Below are positions 1-6,455 of a DNA stretch of 32,145 bases, piece after piece. Origin of the DNA: an uncultured Solirubrobacteraceae bacterium (GTDB taxonomy: Bacteria > Actinomycetota > Thermoleophilia > Solirubrobacterales > Solirubrobacteraceae); assembly GCA_902806175.1 (NCBI GenBank), contig CADCVQ010000039.1, forward strand, positions 1 to 32,145, given 5' to 3'. The notes under the pieces are model-generated. The model was not told the DNA's origin and did no database searches. It worked only from the letters and a program-made list of their open reading frames with translations. The translations under genes were made by a program, and so were the position numbers. Each line of letters begins with the position of its first letter. The first letter of the stretch is position 1.

Positions 1-225
1 AGCGCGGCGCTGCGATCCGATGTCTGTCCATCCGTCACGTTGCCACCTCTCGGTCTGTCCTGACGCGCATCCCAGGACTTCGACGACGGTCACGGCCCGG
101 TCCTCATCATCGACGATCGCCGCCCGGGCAGCCGACGTCGAGCGCGTGCCGCAGGCAGCGCCGTCGCCGCGTCCGGTAGTGGTTCGTCTCTGGGGACGCC
201 GCGGCGGCTTGCAGCGCCCGGGCGG
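1..225. other. left window edge, no supportable gene
   Basis: No reading frame here has a convincing start or recognisable family. On the minus strand the outermost ~130 bases are open and read with coding-like composition (DDEDRAVTVVEVLGCASG), so a gene on that strand may run off the left edge. I cannot assign it. Confidence 0.2.
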
Positions 226-387
226 CTATTGCCTGTCGTTGTCCGGCTGGTCGGCGGGATCCTGAAAGCCTGGCCATGTCGGGTCGATGCCCTCGCTGCG
301 TAGGAGCTCGGCCTCAACGGCCATGATCTCGCTGACGTCATCTTTGTTGCTGAGGATGTAGCCCTTCGGGGGCTCTACTCGCTCCAA
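226..387 (-). CDS. small acidic hypothetical protein coupled to the zincin-like gene
   Basis: Predicted 53-residue acidic protein, no recognised domain. It begins PPKGYILSNKDDVSEI after a few residues and ends in a polar DPADQPDNDRQ tail. The start is placed at a TTG codon because a strong AGGAGG ribosome site lies eight bases before it, inside the end of the upstream gene. The two genes overlap by 13 bases, so they are probably translationally coupled. A longer ATG-started frame exists from position 432, but it lacks a ribosome site and runs deeper into the upstream gene. It may be a partner or regulator of the peptidase-like protein; that is inference from gene order only. Confidence 0.6.
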   Translation of the reverse strand: MERVEPPKGYILSNKDDVSEIMAVEAELLRSEGIDPTWPGFQDPADQPDNDRQ

Positions 388-971
388 CCGCTCACCCTCC
401 TGACAAGGTTGTAGATCTCGTCGTGAAGCCACGGAGGCTGCCCGGGTTGGCCGCGACGCCGGCGTGACATGAGCAGAGCGTAGATCTCGGCGACGAGTTC
501 ATGCGTGTACTCCGAACGACGGTAGCCGCCGCGGCGGACGAAGTCGCGTATGCCAGACGGCGCGAGGTCAAGGAGGCGTTCTCCGGCCGCGACGTCCTCG
601 CGTGTGGCGCGCACGACAGACAGGGCGTGTGCCCATTCGTGCCAGGCGACGCGGGCAAGCATCGCTTCATAGGTGCGGTCGTCGAGCTCAGCAAGCGGTT
701 CGTGCGCGGCGCTGATGACCACCAGCCGCAGCTCGGCGATCCAGACACCAGCCGCGGCGTTGAGGTCACGAACCGCGCGTTCGCTCAAGCGCTCATAGCC
801 CGCCGAACGCAGCAGATCGTCGACGGCTCGCCCGGTCGCTTCTGTCGTGATCAGCCACTGAGACGCGCCGATGCTTTGCAGCAGATGCCTGTCATACGCC
901 GGCAGATCGCGCCACGCGTGCTCGACGATCTGCTGCGCGCGGCGCCACCGCCGTTCCTGATCGGCCGACAT
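375..971 (-). CDS. zincin-like putative metallopeptidase (HEWAH motif)
   Basis: 198-residue cytoplasmic protein without signal peptide or membrane segment. It carries a zinc-peptidase motif HEWAH (residues 111-115: two histidine ligands and the catalytic glutamate). A second conserved block, EYTHELVAEIYALL (around 154-167), could supply the third, acidic ligand (E158 or E162). The spacing resembles minimal zincins such as the ImmA/IrrE group, but the flanking sequence is not that of a typical ImmA. Substrate is unknown. The last codons contain the ribosome site for the 53-residue protein that follows, so the two form a coupled pair. The ATG start has only a weak upstream purine tract. The zincin call is firm at motif level; activity is inferred. 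Confidence 0.65.
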   Translation of the reverse strand: MSADQERRWRRAQQIVEHAWRDLPAYDRHLLQSIGASQWLITTEATGRAVDDLLRSAGYERLSERAVRDLNAAAGVWIAELRLVVISAAHEPLAELDDRTYEAMLARVAWHEWAHALSVVRATREDVAAGERLLDLAPSGIRDFVRRGGYRRSEYTHELVAEIYALLMSRRRRGQPGQPPWLHDEIYNLVRRVSGWSE

Positions 972-1203
972 CTCGCGGAACCTATCGGCCCCTATCGAGA
1001 CGCTTCACGCGGCCAACCGAGCGCCGCCTTCGGCCGCGATTTCGGCTGCTGAAGGGATGCCAGGGTGCGTCCCGCAATAGACGCGGAGTTGGCACGAAAG
1101 CACAAGCCCGCCTCGCTCCCGCTGGCGGTTACGTAGCGGACGGCCGATGGTCCCTTCCGGACGGATACAAACCGTCGCAGGGGCGACGGGCGCGCGGTGC
1201 GCG

Positions 1204-1740
1204 CTATGCGGAGGAGCTGCGGCTCGCCAGGGCCGTTACCTCTTGGATGAACGTGGCTTTGCCGACGCGGTAGGGCTCGCGGCGGTTGGGGTCGCTGCCG
1301 TGTTGCGAAGCCAGCTCACGCTTGAGCGAAGCGTATGCCGCTGCGAACCCGGGATGCGCGCGCAGATAGTCCCGGAACGCGAGCAGGTCGCGCCAGCTAT
1401 CAGACGTCTTCTCGAAGACATGGAGGTGGTGGGTCCGCTGAGCGATGTCTGGCGTGCAGAAGGATCGAAACGGCTGTGCCTGGTCAGGCTCTGGAGCGTG
1501 CACCCACCCGAGCGCGCGAAGCGGGTCCACGACCGCCTCGAACCCGTCCATGGAGTGCACGACCGCGACCATGTCGATGATGGCCTTGGCGGCCATGCCC
1601 GGGATCGATGTGCTGCCGACGTGCGCGATGTCACGGGCCAGCCAAGGTTCAAGAACAGGCGTGATCTGATCGCGCTCGACCTCGAACGCGTGCACCCATG
1701 CCGCGTCGTAGGGCGAGATCACGATCGGGTCACGTCGCAT
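1204..1740 (-). CDS. GrpB family protein (UPF0157, nucleotidyltransferase-like fold)
   Basis: 178-residue protein matching the GrpB/UPF0157 family along its full length. The N-terminal ISPYDAAWVHAFEVERDQI block is followed by the signature HVGSTSIPGMAAKAIIDM (about residues 40-57) and then HHLHVFEKTSDSWRDLLAFRDYLRAHP (about 124-150). The family has the nucleotidyltransferase fold, with GSTS as its characteristic loop. Some members are fused to dephospho-CoA kinase, but the standalone function is not established. Length is normal. The gene is monocistronic, with about 230 bases separating it from the peptidase-like gene on the same strand. Family call is strong; biochemical role unknown. Confidence 0.88.
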   Translation of the reverse strand: MRRDPIVISPYDAAWVHAFEVERDQITPVLEPWLARDIAHVGSTSIPGMAAKAIIDMVAVVHSMDGFEAVVDPLRALGWVHAPEPDQAQPFRSFCTPDIAQRTHHLHVFEKTSDSWRDLLAFRDYLRAHPGFAAAYASLKRELASQHGSDPNRREPYRVGKATFIQEVTALASRSSSA

Positions 1741-1876
1741 AGGCAGTGCCAGGCCTCTCGGCGCGGCGTCAAGCTGAGGAAGCGGGGCGACAAGGCGCCC
1801 CGCCCCGCAGCATGAGTCGGAGCAGGTCGGTCGTCAAGCGCGCCGGTGGCAACTAGGTGTCCCGCTGAGGGACCGG

Positions 1877-2206
1877 CTAGCCGCATCTCGCGGAGCTCGA
1901 TGAGACTGCTCCCTGCAGGGCGAAGCAGCAGCCGCTATCGCTTCGCCGCCGCGCCGCTTCCCAGTCGAGCACCGCGGTCAGCCGCGAACCGCGCACAAGC
2001 ATGTTCTCGTGCCACAGGTCACCGTGGACGATCGCCGGGCCTGGCAGCCTTTGCAGATCGTCGGCGAGATCGCCGAGGACGCGACCGAGCCAGCGCGTCA
2101 TCTCATCACCGATCAGCGCCGACGCCGCTGCGAGTCCGCGTCGCGCCCGGTCGATCTGCTGCACGCGCCACCGATCGTAGGGCGCGACGATGCGCCGCAG
2201 CGGCAC
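1877..2206 (-). pseudogene. phosphotransferase (APH/choline-kinase-like) fragment
   Basis: Only the catalytic core of an aminoglycoside-phosphotransferase-like enzyme remains. The Brenner-type loop IVHGDLWHENMLV carries the catalytic Asp and metal-binding Asn, and is followed by AVLDWEAA (the metal-binding Asp). A full enzyme is about 280-330 residues; here the ATP-binding N-lobe is absent and the part after the DWE motif degenerates into serine-rich out-of-frame sequence. The fragment begins at about 2206, exactly where an unrelated carboxypeptidase fragment starts on the opposite strand, so the two sit back to back at a rearrangement junction. No resistance function should be inferred. Confidence 0.7.
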
Positions 2207-2208
2207 TC

Positions 2209-2673
2209 ATGCAGCGCGAGGTGCTGACCGTTCACCAAGACCCCGATGAGCTCACGGCGAAGGTCCTCATCGGAGGCCGCGCGACCGGGGTCTTGATGGG
2301 CGGCAACTTCGACACCATCGGGCGGTCGGTGGGATGGGCGTGTCCGAGCTTTGACGGCGCGATCTTGCTGATCGAAGACGTCGACAAGTACATCGGTGCG
2401 ATTGACCGGACCGTGACGCAGCTGCTCGAGGCGGGCTGCCTTGAGGGCCTCAGAGGTGTGGCCGTCGGCCAGTTCATCCGCTCCGCCGAAGAACACGCGG
2501 GCAAATGGTCGATCGTCGACCTCCTGTACGACCGGCTTGGTGCCCTCGGCGTCCCCGTGCTCGGAGGCCTGCCGATCGGCCACGGCGCGCACCCGCCGAC
2601 CGTCCCGCTTGGCACCACCGCAACGCTCGACACCACCACGCGGACCCTCACCGTCGAGCTCGGCGTGCAATGA
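2209..2673 (+). pseudogene. LD-carboxypeptidase (peptidase S66) C-terminal fragment
   Basis: About 155 residues match the C-terminal domain of muramoyltetrapeptide carboxypeptidase / MccF-like S66 peptidases. Visible are the GVLMGGNFDTIG loop, ILLIEDVDKYIGAIDRTVTQL with the family glutamate, and LPIGHGAHPPTVPLG with the catalytic His. The N-terminal half, which carries the nucleophilic Ser, is missing: full enzymes are about 300 residues. The frame is open further upstream, but that sequence is antisense to the phosphotransferase fragment and shows no S66 similarity. There is no ribosome site at the first in-frame ATG. I call it a truncated, inactive relic; the alternative is a misjoined assembly at about 2207. 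Confidence 0.72.
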
Positions 2674-2761
2674 CGTGATCGAGCCGTTGATCAACGTAAC
2701 CGCTCGGGAACCTCCACCGACCCCTGCGCGGTGGTCCCTCGTGGCCTCCGAGCGCGGAAGC

Positions 2762-2783
2762 CGTCGGCGACGGCGTCGCCGGC
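2762..2783 (+). terminator. GC hairpin after the S66 fragment
   Basis: Nine-base-pair stem (GTCGGCGAC with GTCGCCGGC, one G-T pair) and a three-base loop, with no T tract. It lies between the carboxypeptidase fragment and the VOC gene and could be a factor-independent terminator of the weak actinobacterial type. Confidence 0.3.
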
Positions 2784-2928
2784 TGGAGAGCGCCCCTTGT
2801 GCCTCGAAGGAGCAGTGCTGTCGTCAGGCGCAAGGACGTTGTGTTTCGTCCACTGCGAGCACCGTCCGGCGGTTCTGAAGGCAGTAGCGTGGCTTGCAAC
2901 TGTTCAACCGGACCGAGGAGGAGCCTCG

Positions 2929-3357
2929 ATGTTCACGATCGGAACCGTCCAGCAGTGGGTGCGCGACCAAGACGAGGCGCTCGAGTTCTACACCCAGAGG
3001 CTCGGCATGGAGGTCCGCGACGACGTGACGATGGCCGAGATGGGCAATTTCCGCTGGCTCACCGTAGGGCCGCCCAAGCAGCCCGATCTCGCCGTCGTGC
3101 TCGTCCCCATCCCCGGCCCGCCGGTGATGGACCCCGAGATCGCCGACCACCTGCGGGGCCTAATGGCCATGGGATTCGCGGGAACGATGTTCCTAACCAC
3201 CGAGGACTTCCAAGCATCTTATGAGGAGCTAAGACGCCGCGGCGTAGAGTTCAGCGAGGAGCCCTCGGAGCGCCCCTTCGGGATCTCCTCGTCCTTCCGA
3301 GACCCATCCGGCAATCGCATCCGACTGACCGAGGTGCGGGAGATCGCCGCGGTGTAA
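2929..3357 (+). CDS. VOC superfamily (glyoxalase/bleomycin resistance-like) protein
   Basis: 142-residue single-domain vicinal-oxygen-chelate protein. The N-terminal half reads VQQWVRDQDEALEFYTQRLGMEVRDD, the classic VOC opening. The C-terminal half has a TTEDFQASYEELRRRGVEF helix and ends SSFRDPSGNRIRLTEV, containing the usual DPxGNxxxL strand. It probably acts as a dimer in the cytoplasm; substrate cannot be told. The start is the ATG with an excellent GAGGAGGAG ribosome site; the open frame extends upstream but without support. A TAGCGT box at 2885-2890 could be its -10 element. A compound hairpin 20 bases after the stop probably ends transcription. Confidence 0.85.
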   Translation: MFTIGTVQQWVRDQDEALEFYTQRLGMEVRDDVTMAEMGNFRWLTVGPPKQPDLAVVLVPIPGPPVMDPEIADHLRGLMAMGFAGTMFLTTEDFQASYEELRRRGVEFSEEPSERPFGISSSFRDPSGNRIRLTEVREIAAV

Positions 3358-3376
3358 CTCAGACAGACCTTCGGGC

Positions 3377-3432
3377 CGTAGAGCGCGGAGCCGTCGCGGC
3401 TTCCGCTCTCGCCTTGGAAGGGGCGCTCTACG
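3377..3432 (+). terminator. compound stem-loop downstream of the VOC gene
   Basis: Ten-base perfect inverted arms (CGTAGAGCGC at 3377-3386 and GCGCTCTACG at 3423-3432) enclose a smaller AGCC/GGCT hairpin. It starts 20 bases after the VOC stop codon. Likely a terminator or a transcript-end stabiliser; there is no T tract. Confidence 0.45.
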
Positions 3433-3473
3433 CTCGGCTCGACGCTGCTAAACCGGGGTGGCGCCATCAACGA

Positions 3474-3506
3474 CGCGAAATCCAACGCTTGGTATTTGTC
3501 GCCATT
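3474..3506 (+). repeat. 33-bp inverted repeat, left copy
   Basis: Exact reverse complement of 4754-4786. Recognisable by CGCGAAATCCAACGC at its start and TTTGTCGCCATT at its end. Similarity continues imperfectly about 16 bases outward (GGGTGGCGCCATCA against GGGTAGCGGCATCA). The two copies bracket the acetyltransferase gene. Confidence 0.85.
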
Positions 3507-3801
3507 GGCGCCGAGCGGTGCGCGAGCTTCGATGCCTCGCTGTCCGTACCGCATGACGCCCCTGACCCGGGTGTCAATTCGGACGGTTCTATCGGGACCA
3601 CAACGAGCGTCGCTGCGCCGCCGCTCAGCGCAACGGATCACTGTGCCGGTCGAGGACCGGCGGCTTGCGGCGCCGACTACAGCGCGCTCGCGTTGGTAGG
3701 TGCGCTGCCGCACGACGGCCAGGAGAACAGCGCCGGTTCAGGGCACACCTCATTCCCGTCGCCTATCACGCCTCGATCCCCCGCCGTCTGCGCTCGTCGC
3801 G

Positions 3802-3807
3802 TATACC
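3802..3807 (+). promoter_or_regulatory. -10-like TATACC, probable leaderless start for the GNAT gene
   Basis: The box ends six bases before the GTG at 3814. There is no Shine-Dalgarno sequence, which fits leaderless transcription and translation as is common in actinobacteria. Confidence 0.4.
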
Positions 3808-3813
3808 TTGGGC

Positions 3814-4572
3814 GTGGCAGTCCGGTGGATGGGCGTAGGCGACGTGCCTTGGGCGGCGGAGATGATGGAAGCGCGGCGGCAGGTTTACGCTTCTTACTCG
3901 CCGGTCTTCTGGCGTCCCGCAAATGACGTCGTTGAACTGCACGGCCGCTTCCTAGAGCGGCAACTGCAAGACCCAGCGAACGTGGGGCTTCGAACGGACC
4001 ACGCCTTCTTGATGGGCCAGCTCCGAGGCGAAGAGGGGGTCGTCGACGACTTCGCTGTTGACCAGCAGCCGAGGTGGGCCAACGAGGGGCGAGAGCTGGT
4101 GGGTGGAGCGTGGCAGGCCCTACGGGCATTAGGAGCGACGCGGCTGCGGGTCGTCACGGCTAAGGCCGACTTCGACAAAGTCTCGATGCTTCTCGCCGCG
4201 TCACTTCAGCTCGCCGAGGAGTGGTGGGTGAAGGAGGTGCGGCCCAGCGGCGGGGCGAACTCGCCACGATCGGTGAAGGGGACGCGCTTTTCAGGCGTCG
4301 TGGGACCCGCCCCGCCGGTCTACGACCCTGGCGGCCCTGTGCTTCTGGCGCGTCTCGAACCCGATGCAGACCTCGCTGTCCTCGAAGCCGAGGCCGCAGA
4401 CCTAGGCGCCGTTTTGGCAGTCGTGGCGGTCGCCCCGTCGAGCGAGTACGTGCAACGCCTTCAGCACCGCAGCTGGACAGTCGCTTCCCAGTGGTATGTG
4501 GGTCGGCCCGGCACCGGCCCTGGTGATGATGAGATGTCGCGCGACAGTCAGGCTCCGAACGCGTCTCTGTAG
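3814..4572 (+). CDS. GNAT family acetyltransferase-like protein
   Basis: 252-residue protein. The N-terminal half reads as a GNAT-type fold: an initial RWMGVGDVPWAAEMMEARRQVYA helix, a strand pair FLMGQLRGEEGVVDDFAVD (about residues 66-84), then the helix ELVGGAWQALRALGATRLRVVTAKAD, which resembles the acetyl-CoA-binding segment. The canonical QxxGxG/A pyrophosphate loop is not clearly seen, so the donor is inferred. The C-terminal 110 residues (PPVYDPGGPVLLARLEPDADLAVLEAEAADLGAVLAVVAV) look like a second, weaker GNAT-like or regulatory domain. The GTG start is chosen for the adjacent -10-like box. The gene lies alone between two inverted 33-bp repeats, suggesting it moves or spreads as a unit. 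A related N-acetyltransferase-like fold of other function is possible. Confidence 0.6.
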   Translation: MAVRWMGVGDVPWAAEMMEARRQVYASYSPVFWRPANDVVELHGRFLERQLQDPANVGLRTDHAFLMGQLRGEEGVVDDFAVDQQPRWANEGRELVGGAWQALRALGATRLRVVTAKADFDKVSMLLAASLQLAEEWWVKEVRPSGGANSPRSVKGTRFSGVVGPAPPVYDPGGPVLLARLEPDADLAVLEAEAADLGAVLAVVAVAPSSEYVQRLQHRSWTVASQWYVGRPGTGPGDDEMSRDSQAPNASL

Positions 4573-4620
4573 CCGTTCATCGTGGGGAAGCCGGCGTCCC
4601 GATGCGGCGGCTGATTGCTC

Positions 4621-4765
4621 TTTGTCGCCGCCGAACCGACGATGATGGCGACAAACCGGGCCTCGGAGGCCCCGCGATGGCGCCGGCGCCGCGGCGACAA
4701 ATAGGCGCTACCGCCGGGATCGGCCGGTCGGGATCGTCGCGACGCTATCCGCGAATGGCGACAAA
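4621..4765. repeat. cluster of four TTTGTCGCC nonamers
   Basis: TTTGTCGCC occurs on the plus strand at 4621-4629 and on the minus strand at 4647-4655, 4693-4701 and 4757-4765. The last is part of the 33-bp repeat. The first two face each other and can form a nine-pair stem with a 17-base loop. Spacing is irregular (46 and 64 bases between same-strand copies), unlike a replication-origin iteron array. Confidence 0.6.
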
Positions 4766-4786
4766 TACCAAGCGTTGGATTTCGCG
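4754..4786 (-). repeat. 33-bp inverted repeat, right copy
   Basis: Exact inverted copy of 3474-3506, 1.25 kb away on the other side of the acetyltransferase gene. Confidence 0.85.
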
Positions 4787-4893
4787 CGGATGATGCCGCT
4801 ACCCGAAACCCGTCGCGTTCCGCCTCAAGAGGCGCTCGTAGCCGCCAGCTCCCAGTAGCGCGGTCCGGTGTTTCGCGCCGTCGCACGGCGGAC

Positions 4894-4930
4894 TTCCACT
4901 AACCGAACGCCCGCAGTTCTGCTCCGCTGC
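4894..4930 (-). repeat. dispersed ~37-bp repeat, copy A
   Basis: Read on the minus strand it begins GCAGCGGAGCAGAACTGCGG and ends TAGTGGAA. It matches 18582-18617 on the plus strand at 34 positions, with one substitution and one small length difference inside the alignment. Confidence 0.75.
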
Positions 4931-5083
4931 TAGAGAGACCCGTCCCAGCGTCGATGACGCCTGACCGTCGCACGCGCGCCCAGCCAGCGCGACCCGAGTT
5001 GCCACCAAGGGCGTCGCGCTGCCGGCTCATCGGCTCGATCTACGTCGCGGGGCGCGCTCGAGATCGTCGAATAGGGGCAGTGT

Positions 5084-5111
5084 GGCTCCCCTGCCGGGGG
5101 GCAGGCCAGCC
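5084..5111 (-). terminator. strong hairpin after the membrane protein gene
   Basis: On the minus strand CCTGCC pairs with GGCAGG around a four-C loop, closed further out by GGCT/AGCC. It starts seven bases after the stop codon at 5118 and is the likely end of the SnoaL/membrane operon. There is no clear T tract. Confidence 0.55.
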
Positions 5112-5117
5112 CCAACC

Positions 5118-5798
5118 TCACTTGGCGGCGACATTGGGCTTGCCCAACCGCTGAGCGACGACGACGCTCGTGGCCGCGGTCCACGCCAGCCACACGACGA
5201 ACGCGACGAATCCGACGCCTGCCCAGGCCTCGCTCTCGGTCGTGGCCCCGACACCGGCCAGCAGCCAGAGCACGGCGGAGACGAAGCTCAATACTCCTAG
5301 CCATCGCGGCAGCGACTCGTTGCGGAGGACCAGGCCGCCGACCGCGCCGGTGAGCGCGGCGGCGGCGAATCCCGACAGCGCGAGGAGCATGAACGCGATC
5401 ACGTAGAGCGAGGAGACGACGCCGGCGTCGAGACCGTCGTCGGCCCGCACGGCCAGCCCGGTGAGGATTGCGATGTGTACCCCCACGAGTGAAACGAGAA
5501 TGGCGGTGGCGCCGACGGCGACGACCGAGAGGCGCCCGGGACCACCCTCGGAGTCGCGCAAGACGCGCCAGAGGCTGCCGAGGAACCACAGGTACGCGAT
5601 CATTGCCAAGCCTTGCAGGTACGCGCCGAGCTTGAACTCGCCTTCCTTGCCGGCGAGGTATTGCACCACCTCGTCGGGAGGGTCCTGCAAGGTGGGCGGG
5701 CTGCCCTGAAGGATGGCGTGGACCATGATGAGAACGACGAAGACGACGCCGCTGAGGGCGGCGATGCGCTCCCTGACCAAGTCGGGCTGGTCGATCAT
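5118..5798 (-). CDS. DUF4386-like integral membrane protein
   Basis: 226-residue membrane protein with about six hydrophobic segments: near residues 12-30, 58-75, 92-114, 129-150, 152-165 and 180-213. A soluble loop DPPDEVVQYLAGKEGEFKLGAYLQG lies between the first two. This layout resembles DUF4386-type proteins of unknown function. No transport or catalytic motif is visible. It starts inside the stop codon of the SnoaL-like gene (ATGA overlap) after a TAGGAG ribosome site, so the two are one operon with coupled translation. A hairpin follows the stop. The operon is divergent from the large XRE/NB-ARC regulator, which is the obvious candidate controller. The family assignment is tentative; membrane topology is clear. 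Confidence 0.7.
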   Translation of the reverse strand: MIDQPDLVRERIAALSGVVFVVLIMVHAILQGSPPTLQDPPDEVVQYLAGKEGEFKLGAYLQGLAMIAYLWFLGSLWRVLRDSEGGPGRLSVVAVGATAILVSLVGVHIAILTGLAVRADDGLDAGVVSSLYVIAFMLLALSGFAAAALTGAVGGLVLRNESLPRWLGVLSFVSAVLWLLAGVGATTESEAWAGVGFVAFVVWLAWTAATSVVVAQRLGKPNVAAK

Positions 5799-6334
5799 GG
5801 CCGGCTCCTAGAGCCACGTCGCCCAACCTTCGGCGAAACGGTGATGCTGATGGGGCGGTTGGTCACGGTCGCTTCTCCCTCGTCTGGAGGGCGGCTAGGC
5901 TTTCCCTCGAGTTCTGTCGGAAGGGCGCCGAGCTGCTGGAGCAGGCCGAGCAGGTCGACCGACGACCAATGTTCGACGAACTTCCCATCTGGTCCGACGC
6001 GATTGATCTCGATGAACGGAACGCAGACGCCGGTGCCGGTTGGCGGGATGCCGAAGAGCTCTCCTTCGTGGGTGCCGCGGGCGGTCATGCGCTGCACGAC
6101 CCTGTCACCTTCGGCGATCTGGTCCTCCACGATCACGTGGAAGTCAGGGAACGCGCTATGCATGAGCGTCACCCATTCCTTGAGGCCGGTCAGGCCCGGT
6201 GCGGGTTGGTCCCCCGGGACATGGTGGACGTACTCGGCCGCGACGAGCTCGTCGGCGACGGCGAGATCGCCCTGGGTGAACACTTCGTCGGCGAGGCGGT
6301 GGGCACGAGCTTTCAGCTCTTGGTTGCTGCACAT
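5795..6334 (-). CDS. SnoaL-like polyketide cyclase / ester cyclase family protein
   Basis: 179-residue protein. Residues 1-135 match the SnoaL/ester-cyclase branch of the NTF2-like fold: LADEVFTQGDLAVADELVAAEYVHHVPG, then GLKEWVTLMHSAFPDFHVIVEDQIAEGDRVVQRMTARGTHEGELFGIPPTG, then VPFIEINRVGPDGKFVEHWSSVDLLGLLQQLG. These small barrels bind hydrophobic substrates; actual chemistry is unknown. The last 40 residues (arginine- and proline-rich) are an unusual extension with no visible fold. The start is the ATG with an AAGGAG site nine bases upstream; longer in-frame starts have none and would run into the divergent regulator gene. First gene of the operon with the membrane protein. Confidence 0.82.
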   Translation of the reverse strand: MCSNQELKARAHRLADEVFTQGDLAVADELVAAEYVHHVPGDQPAPGLTGLKEWVTLMHSAFPDFHVIVEDQIAEGDRVVQRMTARGTHEGELFGIPPTGTGVCVPFIEINRVGPDGKFVEHWSSVDLLGLLQQLGALPTELEGKPSRPPDEGEATVTNRPISITVSPKVGRRGSRSRP

Positions 6335-6377
6335 GCGCTCGTCTCCTTGTCGGGATCCTGAGACCGGTCCCATGGTG

Positions 6378-6408
6378 CGACATGTCGAGACCGCTGACCA
6401 TGTCGAGA
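6378..6408. promoter_or_regulatory. candidate operator between the SnoaL operon and the XRE regulator
   Basis: A perfect palindrome CGACATGTCG (6378-6387) overlaps the first of two direct CATGTCGAGA repeats (6381-6390 and 6399-6408), 18 bases apart. The arrangement lies in the 121-base divergent gap, about where a regulator could control both directions. Confidence 0.45.
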
Positions 6409-6455
6409 GCTCCCCAAGTTGTGGCCGTTTCCTGGACGTTTGGCGGTAGTTCGAG

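Larger units (their letters stand above)
3358..3813. other. 456-base gap with hairpin and left copy of the 33-bp repeat
   Basis: No gene is supported here although several frames are open. The stretch holds a compound hairpin near 3377-3432, the left copy of a 33-base repeat at 3474-3506, and a promoter-like box just before the acetyltransferase gene. Confidence 0.5.
4573..5083. other. 511-base intergenic repeat cluster
   Basis: No gene is supported. It holds four TTTGTCGCC motifs (4621-4765), the right copy of the 33-bp repeat (4754-4786) and a 37-base repeat (4894-4930) that recurs at 18582. Open frames on both strands lack ribosome sites and family similarity. Confidence 0.55.

Noticed and set aside
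375-971. Zincin-like gene plus small gene as a classical toxin-antitoxin module
   Set aside because: No toxin family or DNA-binding antitoxin is recognisable; gene order alone is not enough.
1877-2206. Aminoglycoside resistance gene
   Set aside because: Only the catalytic loop region remains; the ATP-binding lobe is missing, so no resistance activity can be supported.
4621-4765. TTTGTCGCC cluster as a plasmid replication origin (iterons)
   Set aside because: Spacing is irregular, orientation mixed, and no replication initiator or partition gene is in the window.
3474-4786. 33-bp inverted repeats as ends of a conventional insertion sequence
   Set aside because: The enclosed gene is an acetyltransferase-like protein, not a transposase, and no target-site duplication is visible at the repeat edges.
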